In this document: positions 17,571 to 26,522 of the stretch, in pieces
Layout of the letters: each line of letters starts with the position of its first letter
Numbering within the stretch: position 1 is the stretch's first letter
Origin: a bacterium
Lineage (GTDB): Bacteria; UBP14; UBA6098; JAFGQG01
DNA length: 36,564 nucleotides
Direction: 5' to 3'
NCBI GenBank assembly: GCA_016930435.1
Contig: JAFGGQ010000117.1
Coordinates: forward strand, 1 to 36,564
Position numbers and translations under genes: made by a program
Notes under the pieces: generated by a model
Told to the model about the DNA's origin: nothing
Databases searched by the model: none
Seen by the model: only the letters and a program-made list of their open reading frames with translations

Positions 17571-19067
17571 TTATTTAAGGTAAAAGACCTTCCCTAAATA
17601 GGAATTATGAGGAATGGATACCCGATAAAAATAGATGCCGGAACCTAAATTTACCGGTTCCCAAAGTATTTGTGTTTCCCCATCACTTGCAAAACCTTGG
17701 AAAAGGGTAAATAATTTATCACCCCATATCGAATGGATATCAACTTCAAGAGGTGTTTTGGGGGGTAATTTTAGGGATATCCTTACCATACCGTTGAATG
17801 GGTTAGGGAAGGCTTGGCAATCAATATCAATATTACTGGGAATCTCATTCTCACCGATACCGGTATTGGTAAACATAAAAACATTGTTCGAAGACCATGA
17901 ACCACAGCCATGGCTATTACATCCCCTGGAATGCCAGTAATAAAAACCAAAATCAAGGGTTTCGTCGAAGTAGTAATCACTGGAGGTAAATCCCGAGTCA
18001 GCATAGAGGATATTGTTAAAAAGGAGGTCAGTAGCAAGTTCGAACTGGTAATTCGTAGCATCAGCCACTTCTTCCCAGTTAAAGTTTATGGGGTTATGGT
18101 TAATTACAGCGCTATTGGAGGGATGGAGGAGTTCCGGGAAGCCGTATGGTGGGTAATCCGAGACTTCTACACTCATCAGATCCACTTCTATAAAGCAATT
18201 CCTCCATTTGATCTTAAAGTACCCGTTTTCTCCCCAGTCGGTTCCCCAGCTATTTTTTGCAATCCAGCAGCTATCGTTATTATCATATCCGCAAATCAGT
18301 ATTACATGTCCACCGGAGGCTTCGCCCCATGTATGTTCATAAACTCCCGACTCGTAGTAGAAGAAATCCTCGTAAACCATAAAAGAGGCTGCCAGAGGTC
18401 CTTCCAGGATGGCTTCACGAAGGGGTTCCATAGCGTAACTGAAAACCCATCTATAACTATCAATATATGTTAATCTGGTTTGCCAATCCCGGCAGCGCAG
18501 TGAGCAGTCCACAGGGTAATCAACATAAGGGGCGCATTGTTCATCTACGATACCGTTTGCTTCGATATATTCGGCAGCATAACGGTGCCACCCTCCTTCT
18601 TCGGATCCCGCATCGCTGCAATTCACAAGGTAACTTTCTGAGAGGTCCACGGGTAACTCGCTATTCCCTGCCCGGATCTTGAGTGCGGCTTCGATACAGG
18701 CGCATGCGCCGAAAGCCCAACAGCTTCCCATTCTACCCTGATCGCGAACCGGCCGTACCCAATTCTGACCTTCATAGTCTCGCCAGTCAAAGGCTTCCGG
18801 GGTATCCATTTTGCAGCTGCTACGGACCGCTTCCGGATCCTGCACCCTGAATTCAGGAATGGGCATAAGTTCAGGAATCCGTGAAGGCATTCGGGCGGTC
18901 CATTTCGCCCCCTTCTCACGGATAGAACATTGTATCTGATGCAATTTATCGAGAGAAGGGGTCAGATCATTGTTATCTTTCACCGGATCATCAGTACCTG
19001 CTAATAAAACTGTAGATAAACCCAAAGAAAATATGGTTAATAGCACATAAACGGTCTTAATGAACAT
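17571..19067 (-). CDS. secreted papain-like (C1A) cysteine protease with T9SS sorting domain
   Basis: A 498-residue predicted T9SS cargo. Signal peptide at about 1-23, short propeptide to about 92, then the papain domain (about 93-305). The oxyanion Gln 110 and catalytic Cys 116 lie in DQGRMGSCWAFG, His 254 in SGGHVILICGYD and Asn 272 in KNSWGTDWGENGYFK, so all four key residues are present. An FN3-like segment (about 311-400) contains LLHPSNSAVI. The tail is a sorting domain (AFPNPFNG, GSGIYFYRV, ending KVFYLK). I chose the ATG at 19067 because GGAGA lies 6 bases upstream and the product begins with a clean signal peptide. In-frame starts at 19079 (ATG) and 19088 (TTG) lack a convincing site. 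It lies 153 bases downstream of the beta-helix gene on the same strand but has its own candidate promoter. Confidence 0.88.
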   Translation of the reverse strand: MFIKTVYVLLTIFSLGLSTVLLAGTDDPVKDNNDLTPSLDKLHQIQCSIREKGAKWTARMPSRIPELMPIPEFRVQDPEAVRSSCKMDTPEAFDWRDYEGQNWVRPVRDQGRMGSCWAFGACACIEAALKIRAGNSELPVDLSESYLVNCSDAGSEEGGWHRYAAEYIEANGIVDEQCAPYVDYPVDCSLRCRDWQTRLTYIDSYRWVFSYAMEPLREAILEGPLAASFMVYEDFFYYESGVYEHTWGEASGGHVILICGYDNNDSCWIAKNSWGTDWGENGYFKIKWRNCFIEVDLMSVEVSDYPPYGFPELLHPSNSAVINHNPINFNWEEVADATNYQFELATDLLFNNILYADSGFTSSDYYFDETLDFGFYYWHSRGCNSHGCGSWSSNNVFMFTNTGIGENEIPSNIDIDCQAFPNPFNGMVRISLKLPPKTPLEVDIHSIWGDKLFTLFQGFASDGETQILWEPVNLGSGIYFYRVSIPHNSYLGKVFYLK

Positions 19068-19072
19068 GTTTT

Positions 19073-19077
19073 TCTCC
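19073..19077 (-). promoter_or_regulatory. ribosome binding site deciding the papain-like protease start
   Basis: GGAGA on the minus strand stands 5-6 bases before the ATG at 19067. It overlaps the alternative in-frame ATG at 19079, which favours the inner start. Confidence 0.5.
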
Positions 19078-19123
19078 ATTTCTGTCAAAATAGTACTTAT
19101 TTCAAAATTATTTTATTAATGCA

Positions 19124-19151
19124 AATATACTTTTTGGAATGAAGTAGTCAA
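19124..19151 (-). promoter_or_regulatory. sigma70-type promoter for the papain-like protease gene
   Basis: On the minus strand TTGACT (19151-19146) and TATATT (19129-19124) are 16 bases apart, the same hexamers and spacing as upstream of pcm. Transcription would begin near 19117, giving a leader of about 50 bases. Confidence 0.5.
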
Positions 19152-19220
19152 ACGATTTTTATATGTACAAAAGGCAATCTTCGAAACTCTCTTATTCAAA
19201 CCTGTAGGATGTACTTGTCT

Positions 19221-22200
19221 TTATTTCAACAGAACCGCTTTCCGAATCAGGCTCTGACCACTTGCTTCGATTAAAATAAAATAAACACCGGTAGGCACAT
19301 TTGGTTCGGTCCAAATTTCCTGATACATTCCGGGAGCAAGTTCTTGCGAAACTGGTTGGGCTATGATATTGCCTTTCACATCATAAATTCTGATAGTCAC
19401 CAATCCTGGTTGTGATACCTGATAAAAGAGACTCAGCGCGCTATTGAAGGGGTTCGGGGCAACGGTCAAACCAATATCTTCGGGTAGGTTCCGGGATTTT
19501 AATGCTATAGCTGTTACCCCTTCTCCATAGATGGTAACGACAGGGGTTCCATATTCCGTGAATACCCAAAGGCTTCCCACATAAGTCATTACAAATTCAG
19601 GGGTAAAGATGATTTCAAGCTCAAAGCTCTCTCCACTGGCCAGGTGAGGGACAGCAGCGCTTCTTAGGGTGAACACAGCAGGGTAAACCTTAAGGCTGTC
19701 CACTATTAGCGGGAATCCCCCTTCGTTACTTATGGTGATAAATCCAGATGCGGTAGAGTCCAGTCCGACCTCTTCGAAAAATATCTCTGTATCTGAAAGC
19801 GAAATTTCAGGTGGTCTAAGAGCAATTGCCTGCAGAGCAACATCCTGGGAATCCATGTCTGAAATGAACCAAATAGAACCGCTGTAAAAACCTTCCGATG
19901 CTCCACTGAACCAGACCGCAACGTGGCGGCTTTCTCCTCCTGGTAAAGCTTCAGACAATGTATCGTAAACACTAAAAGCGGGTTCGGTAGTATAAACGCG
20001 CTGGAAATGCAGGGGGAATCCCCCGCTGTTGGTAAGTTCTACATCCCGGCTTACCGGAGTACCTATCAGTACTGAATCGAAATCCAGTTCCATAGGCGAT
20101 ATAGAAAGGATTGGCGGGTTTAAGGCTAATGCCTGCACCGAAATTCCTTGTGTATCCGCATTTGAATAGAGCCATATTTCCCCCTCAAAAAAACCATCTA
20201 TTTCAGATTCAAAGTAAACCTCAAAATCCCTGGAATCACCACCCGGTATCTCCGGAAGAGTGTAATCAGATAATGCAAATGCTGAGTTATTCGATTCCAT
20301 CCGCGTTACAATCAGCGCCAGGTCACCCTCATTGGCTACAGTAATTGAGTAGGCAGACCTTTCACCCACCAGCACCGAGTCAAAGTCAACTGCATAGGTT
20401 GATAACTCCATTGCAGGAGGGAGTAAGGCAACCGCATGCAATGCCACAAATTGGGTATCGTCATTTGAATATACCCACAATGTTTCATGATATACACCTG
20501 CGGTGAAGGGGGTGAAATATATATTTACCTCACGTGAATTATATGGTTCTATTTCAAAAGAGTTTGGGTTAGCTACAAAGCTTAGTGAACTTGCCTGTAT
20601 ATCATAGACGACCAGCGTTGCTCTCCCCTGGTTTGCGATGATTATGCTTAAAGTCGTTTCCTGGAAGCAAGTAACGGTTCCAAAGTCCAGGACAGGTTCC
20701 TCAATAAACATAACAGGCTGTGGGGCATAGGCATAACCTTTAAAAGGAACATAGGTAGTCTCTTGGTCAAAAGCATTTGAGACCACTATAAAGCTATCAG
20801 CTAAGGATCCCTCATCCTCTGGGAAAAAACAAACCGGGATTGATAATGAATCACCCGGGGGGAGTGCTCCTATAACAACAGGATGTTCCAGGCCGAAACA
20901 GGTCCCGTTTAAAAAACCAAGGGATTCAAGATTCAGGGTTTCTATTCCGGTACTGTAAAGAAAAATAGTCATACATGTTGTATCCCCTGTGACAACACTA
21001 TCCCAAACGATTGGAACAGGATGGGAAAAATCCATAGAAGCAGCAATATATTCCCTTGCTCCTACATCCCATCTCCGTCCCTGGGGGCGGCGGTAACCTG
21101 AATAATCCACCGATGGAGACCATATAGTATCCCCCCAACCCAGGAAGATAAATTGAGTGCCGGCATTAACGGCGGGGGAATGCTCCGGGATGTTAAAGAG
21201 TGTGTCAAGGAACTCAGGATCATCATAGAATATACCTCCCCCCCAGTTAATAACACTGCTTTCCGAACCCGAAGAACATTCCGATTGGTTGATATCACAG
21301 TAGGCTACATAAGCGCTGCTTGACCAGTACGGATCTCCTTCCAGGAATATCTCATTTGCTGTATCTGCGCTATTCCCCCAGAACAGGTTGTTGATAACCT
21401 TCGGATCGGAGCCATCAAAGCAATATATCGCCCCTCCCTTGCGGGAATCGTTATATGTAATATTGTTGTTGAATATCAGCGGATTGGCGCGAAAACAGCA
21501 AATTGCTCCCCCATGATAAATAGACTGGTTATCATAGATGAGATTGTTGATAATACTCGGGGCAGAGCTCCCGCAATAGATGCCACCACCACTGGAAAAA
21601 GCATAATTATGAGCGATATAATTAGCCTCGATCTGTGGATTGGATGAGTAGCAATATACCCCTCCCCCATCCTCATTGGACCTGTTACCCACAATTATAT
21701 TATGACTGATTACGGCGGCCGAATTGTCATTACAAATAATACCGCAGCCAATACCGGTTCCGGCAAAATTATTAATGATCCTGTTGTTAGTGATAGTGGG
21801 TTCTGAATAACCCTGACAAAGGATACCTTTCTCGTTAGCTTCGATTGTATTGCCACGGATAAGGCCCCTGGAATTTCCCATACTAATACCCAGCCCAAGG
21901 TTATCATCTATTATATTATCCAGTATGGTCAATTCCGACTGGCTGCAGCGAAGACCTTCTTTATGATTGTACCTGATCACGCTATTTTGGATCATTGCTT
22001 CGGAATAAAAACAGCTAATTCCACCCCCGTGCGGGGAATAATTCTGGGTAATAGTATCCCCTGCAATTATAGGGGATGAATGATCCATAAATATTGCCCC
22101 TCCATGGTCCTCTCCGTAATTCAGGGCTAAGTAGCTTGATTCGATAATCGGATTGGAACCACCCTCACAGCAGATTGCCCCGCCCCGGACTGCATAACAG

Positions 22201-22667
22201 TTGAGAACGGTAAGCCGGCCTAAATATGGACTGCTTTGATAGCAATAAACACCCCCACCGTAATTATCGGGATAACTCCCTAACAGGTTGCCATATTCAA
22301 TTGTGCAATAGAACAGGGAGCATCCTGGGGCGCTTTTGTAAAATTGAAGCCCGTTATGGCCACCCGAACTGTCGGTCAGTACAATATCCTCGGCAGTAAA
22401 TATAATCGGTCTATCTGCAGTACCCAGGGCTTTCAATGTAGCCTGACTGTCAACCTCCAGTTTATAGAAACCTCTGAAAACCAATGTGCACCCAGGTTCA
22501 ACAATAAGGGTTTCCCCGCTGGGAATCCGAATATCACCGTTAATTATATATGGCGAGCCTGAAATCCTCCAAACTCCATTTACCTCACCACCGGTGATTA
22601 TAGTCTCACCTGAAACCGTAGAGATAACGCATAAAAATACTGCCAATATCAGCATTATGTTTCTCAT
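19221..22667 (-). CDS. large secreted beta-helix protein with Hydin-type Ig repeats and T9SS sorting domain
   Basis: A 1148-residue predicted surface protein. Signal peptide (about 1-20), then a right-handed parallel beta-helix (about 30-510) built from short repeats such as GGGVYCY, GGAICCEGGSNPII and GGGIYCGSSAPSIINN. Five Ig-like repeats of about 100 residues follow (about 545-1060), of the ASPM/SPD-2/Hydin or choice-of-anchor type. Their shared signatures are LDFDSVLIG, ISNEGGFPLIV and VYFTPFTAG. The last 80 residues are a sorting domain (APNPFNSAL, PTGVYFILIEASG, ending KAVLLK). No catalytic residues are evident, so a structural, adhesive or glycan-binding role is likely. The ATG at 22667 has a perfect AGGAGG site. 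An in-frame start 60 bases upstream (22727) would add a non-signal N-terminus and is rejected. Confidence 0.85.
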   Translation of the reverse strand: MRNIMLILAVFLCVISTVSGETIITGGEVNGVWRISGSPYIINGDIRIPSGETLIVEPGCTLVFRGFYKLEVDSQATLKALGTADRPIIFTAEDIVLTDSSGGHNGLQFYKSAPGCSLFYCTIEYGNLLGSYPDNYGGGVYCYQSSPYLGRLTVLNCYAVRGGAICCEGGSNPIIESSYLALNYGEDHGGAIFMDHSSPIIAGDTITQNYSPHGGGISCFYSEAMIQNSVIRYNHKEGLRCSQSELTILDNIIDDNLGLGISMGNSRGLIRGNTIEANEKGILCQGYSEPTITNNRIINNFAGTGIGCGIICNDNSAAVISHNIIVGNRSNEDGGGVYCYSSNPQIEANYIAHNYAFSSGGGIYCGSSAPSIINNLIYDNQSIYHGGAICCFRANPLIFNNNITYNDSRKGGAIYCFDGSDPKVINNLFWGNSADTANEIFLEGDPYWSSSAYVAYCDINQSECSSGSESSVINWGGGIFYDDPEFLDTLFNIPEHSPAVNAGTQFIFLGWGDTIWSPSVDYSGYRRPQGRRWDVGAREYIAASMDFSHPVPIVWDSVVTGDTTCMTIFLYSTGIETLNLESLGFLNGTCFGLEHPVVIGALPPGDSLSIPVCFFPEDEGSLADSFIVVSNAFDQETTYVPFKGYAYAPQPVMFIEEPVLDFGTVTCFQETTLSIIIANQGRATLVVYDIQASSLSFVANPNSFEIEPYNSREVNIYFTPFTAGVYHETLWVYSNDDTQFVALHAVALLPPAMELSTYAVDFDSVLVGERSAYSITVANEGDLALIVTRMESNNSAFALSDYTLPEIPGGDSRDFEVYFESEIDGFFEGEIWLYSNADTQGISVQALALNPPILSISPMELDFDSVLIGTPVSRDVELTNSGGFPLHFQRVYTTEPAFSVYDTLSEALPGGESRHVAVWFSGASEGFYSGSIWFISDMDSQDVALQAIALRPPEISLSDTEIFFEEVGLDSTASGFITISNEGGFPLIVDSLKVYPAVFTLRSAAVPHLASGESFELEIIFTPEFVMTYVGSLWVFTEYGTPVVTIYGEGVTAIALKSRNLPEDIGLTVAPNPFNSALSLFYQVSQPGLVTIRIYDVKGNIIAQPVSQELAPGMYQEIWTEPNVPTGVYFILIEASGQSLIRKAVLLK

Positions 22668-22673
22668 TTTGAT

Positions 22674-22679
22674 CCTCCT
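22674..22679 (-). promoter_or_regulatory. ribosome binding site fixing the beta-helix protein start
   Basis: AGGAGG on the minus strand lies 6 bases before the ATG at 22667. It selects this start over the longer in-frame reading that begins at 22727. Confidence 0.75.
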
Positions 22680-22729
22680 ACACCCCTTAAAGGCAATTAT
22701 GGAACTAAATTCCACATTTGATTCCACGT

Positions 22730-22754
22730 GTTAAAACAGCATTTAACAGTTAAA
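22730..22754. promoter_or_regulatory. cluster of three alternating GTTAAA/TTTAAC half-sites in the divergent ftsY/beta-helix region
   Basis: GTTAAA (22730-22735), TTTAAC (22742-22747) and GTTAAA (22749-22754) alternate in orientation, giving a palindrome TTTAAC-A-GTTAAA plus a third half-site six bases away. They lie between two divergent genes, and the last one coincides with the possible -10 of the beta-helix gene. The arrangement resembles an operator, but the region is AT-rich and no regulator is known. Confidence 0.35.
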
Positions 22755-22776
22755 TCATAAAATTTCCTGCTGACAA
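22749..22776 (-). promoter_or_regulatory. weak candidate promoter for the beta-helix protein gene
   Basis: Minus strand: TTGTCA (22776-22771) and TTTAAC (22754-22749), 16 bases apart. The -10 is a poor match. Support comes from the spacing and the position, about 80 bases upstream of the start codon. Confidence 0.3.
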
Positions 22777-22796
22777 AAGCTTTAAACTTGTATAAT
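22770..22796 (+). promoter_or_regulatory. candidate promoter for the ftsY operon
   Basis: CTGACA (22770-22775) and a perfect TATAAT (22791-22796) are 15 bases apart. Transcription near 22803 gives a leader of about 190 bases before ftsY, which is AT-rich with long A runs. A second TATAAT at 22891-22896 lacks a matching -35. The whole gap from 22668 to 22992 holds no gene that I can support. Confidence 0.4.
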
Positions 22797-22992
22797 CAAA
22801 ATAGGAACGGTGTTTAATCTGCCCGGTATCTACCCAAATTTAACACCTGCAGAACCCTTTTTGAACCCCATTTTGTCCTTATTAAAAAACTATAATATAT
22901 TATTATTTATGCAAGGAAAAAATAAAAAAATAAAATGTTTTACAAATTCTGTGAAATCTATATCTTTCAGCTTAAAAAAACGAGGGCTTTTT

Positions 22993-23919
22993 ATGGGTTT
23001 ATTCAAGAAAAAGAAACTGGAAACTTCATTAATAAAAACGCGAACCACCCTGTTAGGCAAGATCGGTGAATTAGTTGGCCTTAACCGTAATATCGACCGT
23101 GATTTTCTTGATGCGCTGGAGGAGGTTTTAATTACTTCAGACCTGGGGGTTAAAGCAACCATTGAGATAATAGAGGACCTTCAGGACAAGGTTAAACAGT
23201 CCCGCCTTCGCAGTTCTGAGGATATCTATGATGCCCTGAAAAATGAGCTGAAGCGCATCCTTATTTACCGGGACAACTCCCCTGCCGAGACCCGGTGTAG
23301 CCCTTACGTGGTTACTTTTGTAGGTGTTAACGGTACAGGAAAAACCACAAGTATCGCCAAATTTGCATACCGACTCAAACAAAGCGGGAAGCGAATTCTG
23401 CTGGTAGCTGCTGACACCTTTCGGGCAGCAGCCCAGGAGCAGTTAAGTCAATGGGCTCAAAGGTATGATATCACTGTTGTGAACAGCCAGGCTGGTTCTG
23501 ATTCGGCTGCAGTAGCCTTCGATGCATTAGAGAAGGCTCTGGCCCAGAAGTATGAATATGTACTCGTCGATACAGCAGGGCGCCTGCATACCAAGAGTAA
23601 CCTTATGGAAGAGCTCAAAAAACTTAACCGGGTAATGGCCAAAAAAATCCCCGGCGCTCCTCATGAAACCCTTCTGGTCCTGGATGCCACTACCGGTCAG
23701 AATGGAATTCAACAGGCTCTGGCCTTCAATCAGGCTTTGAATCTTACCGGTATATTTTTGACTAAATTGGATGGCACCGCTAAAGGGGGAATCGTCCTTG
23801 CCATTAAAAAGGAACTGGACATACCGGTGAAATATGTGGGCACCGGTGAAAAGATCGAAGACATGGTGGAATTCGATCCGGAAGAGTTCGTCGAGGACAT
23901 CTTCAGGGTTAAATCATGA
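22993..23919 (+). CDS. ftsY: signal recognition particle receptor FtsY
   Basis: FtsY is the membrane-associated SRP GTPase that docks ribosome-nascent chain complexes at the Sec translocon. The 308-residue form beginning MGLFKKKK holds a basic N-terminus and the N domain (about 10-95), then the G domain. The G domain shows GVNGTGKTT (111-119), DTFRAAA (141-147), DTAGR (193-197), TKLD (257-260) and GTGE (283-286). The long acidic A domain of enterobacterial FtsY is absent, as in many bacteria. I chose the ATG at 22993 because GAGGG lies 7 bases upstream. The in-frame extension back to 22810 is low-complexity and unlike FtsY. Its stop overlaps the next gene in an ATGA, indicating an operon. GTTGGQ-type Ffh features and the M domain are absent, so it is not Ffh. 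Confidence 0.95.
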   Translation: MGLFKKKKLETSLIKTRTTLLGKIGELVGLNRNIDRDFLDALEEVLITSDLGVKATIEIIEDLQDKVKQSRLRSSEDIYDALKNELKRILIYRDNSPAETRCSPYVVTFVGVNGTGKTTSIAKFAYRLKQSGKRILLVAADTFRAAAQEQLSQWAQRYDITVVNSQAGSDSAAVAFDALEKALAQKYEYVLVDTAGRLHTKSNLMEELKKLNRVMAKKIPGAPHETLLVLDATTGQNGIQQALAFNQALNLTGIFLTKLDGTAKGGIVLAIKKELDIPVKYVGTGEKIEDMVEFDPEEFVEDIFRVKS

Positions 23920-26522
23920 GTATAATTAAAAGACAGATCGATGATATTCTCTATTTAGTTCAGAAACCTGAGCGATATATCGGCGGTGAAATTGGAAGCA
24001 TTAGAAAAGAGCATAAACCATCGACCCTGAAATGCGCTCTCTGCTTTCCCGAAATATACGAGATCGGAGCCTCCAATTTCGGCGGCCGGATAATCTATCA
24101 CATCGTAAATAGTCAACCTGATCTCCTCATGGAGAGATTTTATGCCCCCTGGGTAGATATGAGAGACCTTCTGTTACAGAAAAAATTGCCCCTTTTCAGT
24201 CTGGAATCCAGATCCCCTCTCTCTGAATTTGAAGTGATCGGGTTTTCCCTACATTATGAGCTCACCTTTTGCAACGTTCTGGAAATGCTTCGATTGGGGA
24301 ATATCCCTATTCTCGCTGATGAACGGATAAACACCTTTCCATTACTGATAGCGGGTGGACCAAGTGTCTTCAATCCCGAGGTCTTAGCCCCGGTCTTCGA
24401 CCTTTTTTACCTGGGTGATGCAGAAGAATCACTTCCCAATTTACTGGAGTATATTCGGACTCACAGGGAATTTGATAAGGAAAAGCTATTAGTGAACCTT
24501 GCTCAATTCCCGGGGATTTATGTCCCCCGTTTCTATAAACCGGTTTATGATGGGGATGATTTCCAGGGCATGGAATCCGATCCCGGAGTACCATTACCGG
24601 TTCGCTCTTATTATGTCCCCTCCCTGAAATCCGAAAATTACCCGGACTCCCCTATCATACCCTGGCTGGAGGTTACCCATGACCGCCTAGACGTTGAAAT
24701 AATGAGGGGTTGCACCCGAGGCTGCCGATTCTGTATGCCCGGGTTTATCTACCGGCCCCTTCGCGAAAGGGATCCCGAGGAAATAATCCATGCCATTCAG
24801 AAAGGGATTGAACTTACCGGCTGGAACGAAGTCAGCCTGCTTTCACTCTCCACCCCAGATTATTCCGCATTTGAAGAACTGGCCCCGCCACTCACCCTAC
24901 TGGCAAGGGAAAAAGTACTCTCTATCGCATCACCATCAATCAGGTCCGGAAGTGCTATGGAATACATGCTCGATCTGTTTTCCGAGAACAGGAAGAGCAC
25001 CTTGACCTTTGCCCCTGAAACAGGCAGTAAACGCCTGCAAAAAGTCATTAATAAAACTCTTGATGAAGATGACCTTATCCAATCGTTGGAACTTGCCATT
25101 AAATACGGCTGGCAGAAGCTTAAGTTATATTTCATGGTAGGTCTGCCCACCGAAACCGACGCTGACCTGTTGGAGACCGTCAGGTTAATTAAAGACCTGC
25201 AATACCATTTCAGGAAATCACGATTGCAGCTTAAGATCTCCATCGCCCCTTTCGTTCCCAAACCGCATACCCCTTTTCAATGGGAGAAACAGGCATCTGC
25301 CGAAGAAATTCAGTCCAAGTATGAAACGATTATCAATAATTTATCCTGGAACAAGCTTAACATCGATACCCGGAACCCTGATATTTCGATATTGGAGGGT
25401 GTATTAGCCCGGGGGGACCGGAGGGTATTCAAAGCCCTTTACGATGCTTGGCAGAACGGGGCTTACCTGGAGGCATGGTATGAAAGGCTGGATATATCAC
25501 TTTGGAATAATGCTTTTAAAAAAACCGGGATAGATACTGCTCACTATTTGAAAAGCCGGGATACTCATAAACCCCTTACCTGGAATCATATCTCTACAGG
25601 GGCCGATCCGGAGTATATTCTCAGGGAGCGGGAAATGGCCTTGCAGGAAAAGCTTACTCCTGATTGCAGGTCTATAGGTTGCGAAAATTGTAATAGATGT
25701 GATTACACCGCGCAAGTAATAGCCCAAAAACCCCAAAATGGAAAGGTGGTTGAACAGGCCAAATGGGGAAGGAAACCGCGTAAAAACACTAACTTGCAGG
25801 TTTACCGGGAATTATTGAGAGTTAAATACAGCAAAAGTGAAAACCTGAGGTTTCTTTCTCATCTTTCAATACTCCGATTACTTATCCAAGCCATCCGGAA
25901 AAGTGATCTTCCCATCAGTTACAGCCAGGGATATACAAGGCGGCCTAAAGTGGCTTTTTCGCCCCCATTGGCCTCCGGATTTTCAAGTCAGGCCGAATAT
26001 GTTGACCTCCAATTCTCCCAGCCCGTAGGAGAAGCTAAAATAAGGTCATTGATCCATGCCATGCCCAGAGGTATCAATATATTGACCTACATACCTATTC
26101 CCGGCAACCAAAACTCCCTGTCCGCTCAAATCTCCCATTCACTTTACCAGCTCACCATCCATAAGGATGATTATGAACCCTTCCGATCAGAATTAGAAAA
26201 TTTCAGCCAATCCGAACATATATTCATTAACTCCAAAGGTGTCTCTGTCAATACCAATCCCTATGTTTTGGATCTTAGTATTAAAAATACAGGGGAATTT
26301 TATATATTAGATTTATTGGTAGAAACCATGCCCAGCCGGACCTTAAGACCGGATTATATCCTGGAATCAGTAGGGTTCGACAAAAACCAGCTGGCTCGCA
26401 CCAGATATGAACGCCTGGAGCAACTAATAAAAAAAGACTCCAAATTCTTTACTCCTTTAGAACAATTCTGGGGGGAAATAATTGATGGAAAAATCCTTAG
26501 GAACAAGGATATTAGCTCTTAA
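23916..26522 (+). CDS. TIGR03960-type radical SAM protein fused to a DUF2344 (TIGR03936) domain
   Basis: An 868-residue fusion commonly found as a single protein in bacteria, with no settled biochemical role that I know. The N-terminal part (about 1-240) resembles a B12-binding-like Rossmann domain. The radical SAM motif GCTRGCRFC has Cys 266, 270 and 273. [13 protein letters not shown] and the [11 protein letters not shown] stretch belong to the barrel. Near residue 587 a Cys-rich [14 protein letters not shown] may hold a second metal site. The DUF2344 domain begins near 632 ([15 protein letters not shown]) and includes [17 protein letters not shown]. In other bacteria the gene often neighbours RNase E/G and ribosomal-protein genes, whereas here it sits between ftsY and rsmB. 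It overlaps ftsY by 4 bases (ATGA) and its 3' end overlaps the rsmB start by 38 bases, so translational coupling is likely. Confidence 0.88.
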   Translation: MSIIKRQIDDILYLVQKPERYIGGEIGSIRKEHKPSTLKCALCFPEIYEIGASNFGGRIIYHIVNSQPDLLMERFYAPWVDMRDLLLQKKLPLFSLESRSPLSEFEVIGFSLHYELTFCNVLEMLRLGNIPILADERINTFPLLIAGGPSVFNPEVLAPVFDLFYLGDAEESLPNLLEYIRTHREFDKEKLLVNLAQFPGIYVPRFYKPVYDGDDFQGMESDPGVPLPVRSYYVPSLKSENYPDSPIIPWLEVTHDRLDVEIMRGCTRGCRFCMPGFIYRPLRERDPEEIIHAIQKGIELTGWNEVSLLSLSTPDYSAFEELAPPLTLLAREKVLSIASPSIRSGSAMEYMLDLFSENRKSTLTFAPETGSKRLQKVINKTLDEDDLIQSLELAIKYGWQKLKLYFMVGLPTETDADLLETVRLIKDLQYHFRKSRLQLKISIAPFVPKPHTPFQWEKQASAEEIQSKYETIINNLSWNKLNIDTRNPDISILEGVLARGDRRVFKALYDAWQNGAYLEAWYERLDISLWNNAFKKTGIDTAHYLKSRDTHKPLTWNHISTGADPEYILREREMALQEKLTPDCRSIGCENCNRCDYTAQVIAQKPQNGKVVEQAKWGRKPRKNTNLQVYRELLRVKYSKSENLRFLSHLSILRLLIQAIRKSDLPISYSQGYTRRPKVAFSPPLASGFSSQAEYVDLQFSQPVGEAKIRSLIHAMPRGINILTYIPIPGNQNSLSAQISHSLYQLTIHKDDYEPFRSELENFSQSEHIFINSKGVSVNTNPYVLDLSIKNTGEFYILDLLVETMPSRTLRPDYILESVGFDKNQLARTRYERLEQLIKKDSKFFTPLEQFWGEIIDGKILRNKDISS

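Noticed and set aside
22668-22727. Twenty extra N-terminal residues for the beta-helix protein
   Set aside because: They would precede the signal peptide and hide it. A perfect AGGAGG lies just before the ATG at 22667.
22810-22992. In-frame N-terminal extension of ftsY by 61 residues
   Set aside because: The extension is AT-rich with Lys/Asn/Ser runs, overlaps promoter-like sequence and has no resemblance to FtsY, while the ATG at 22993 has a GAGGG site.
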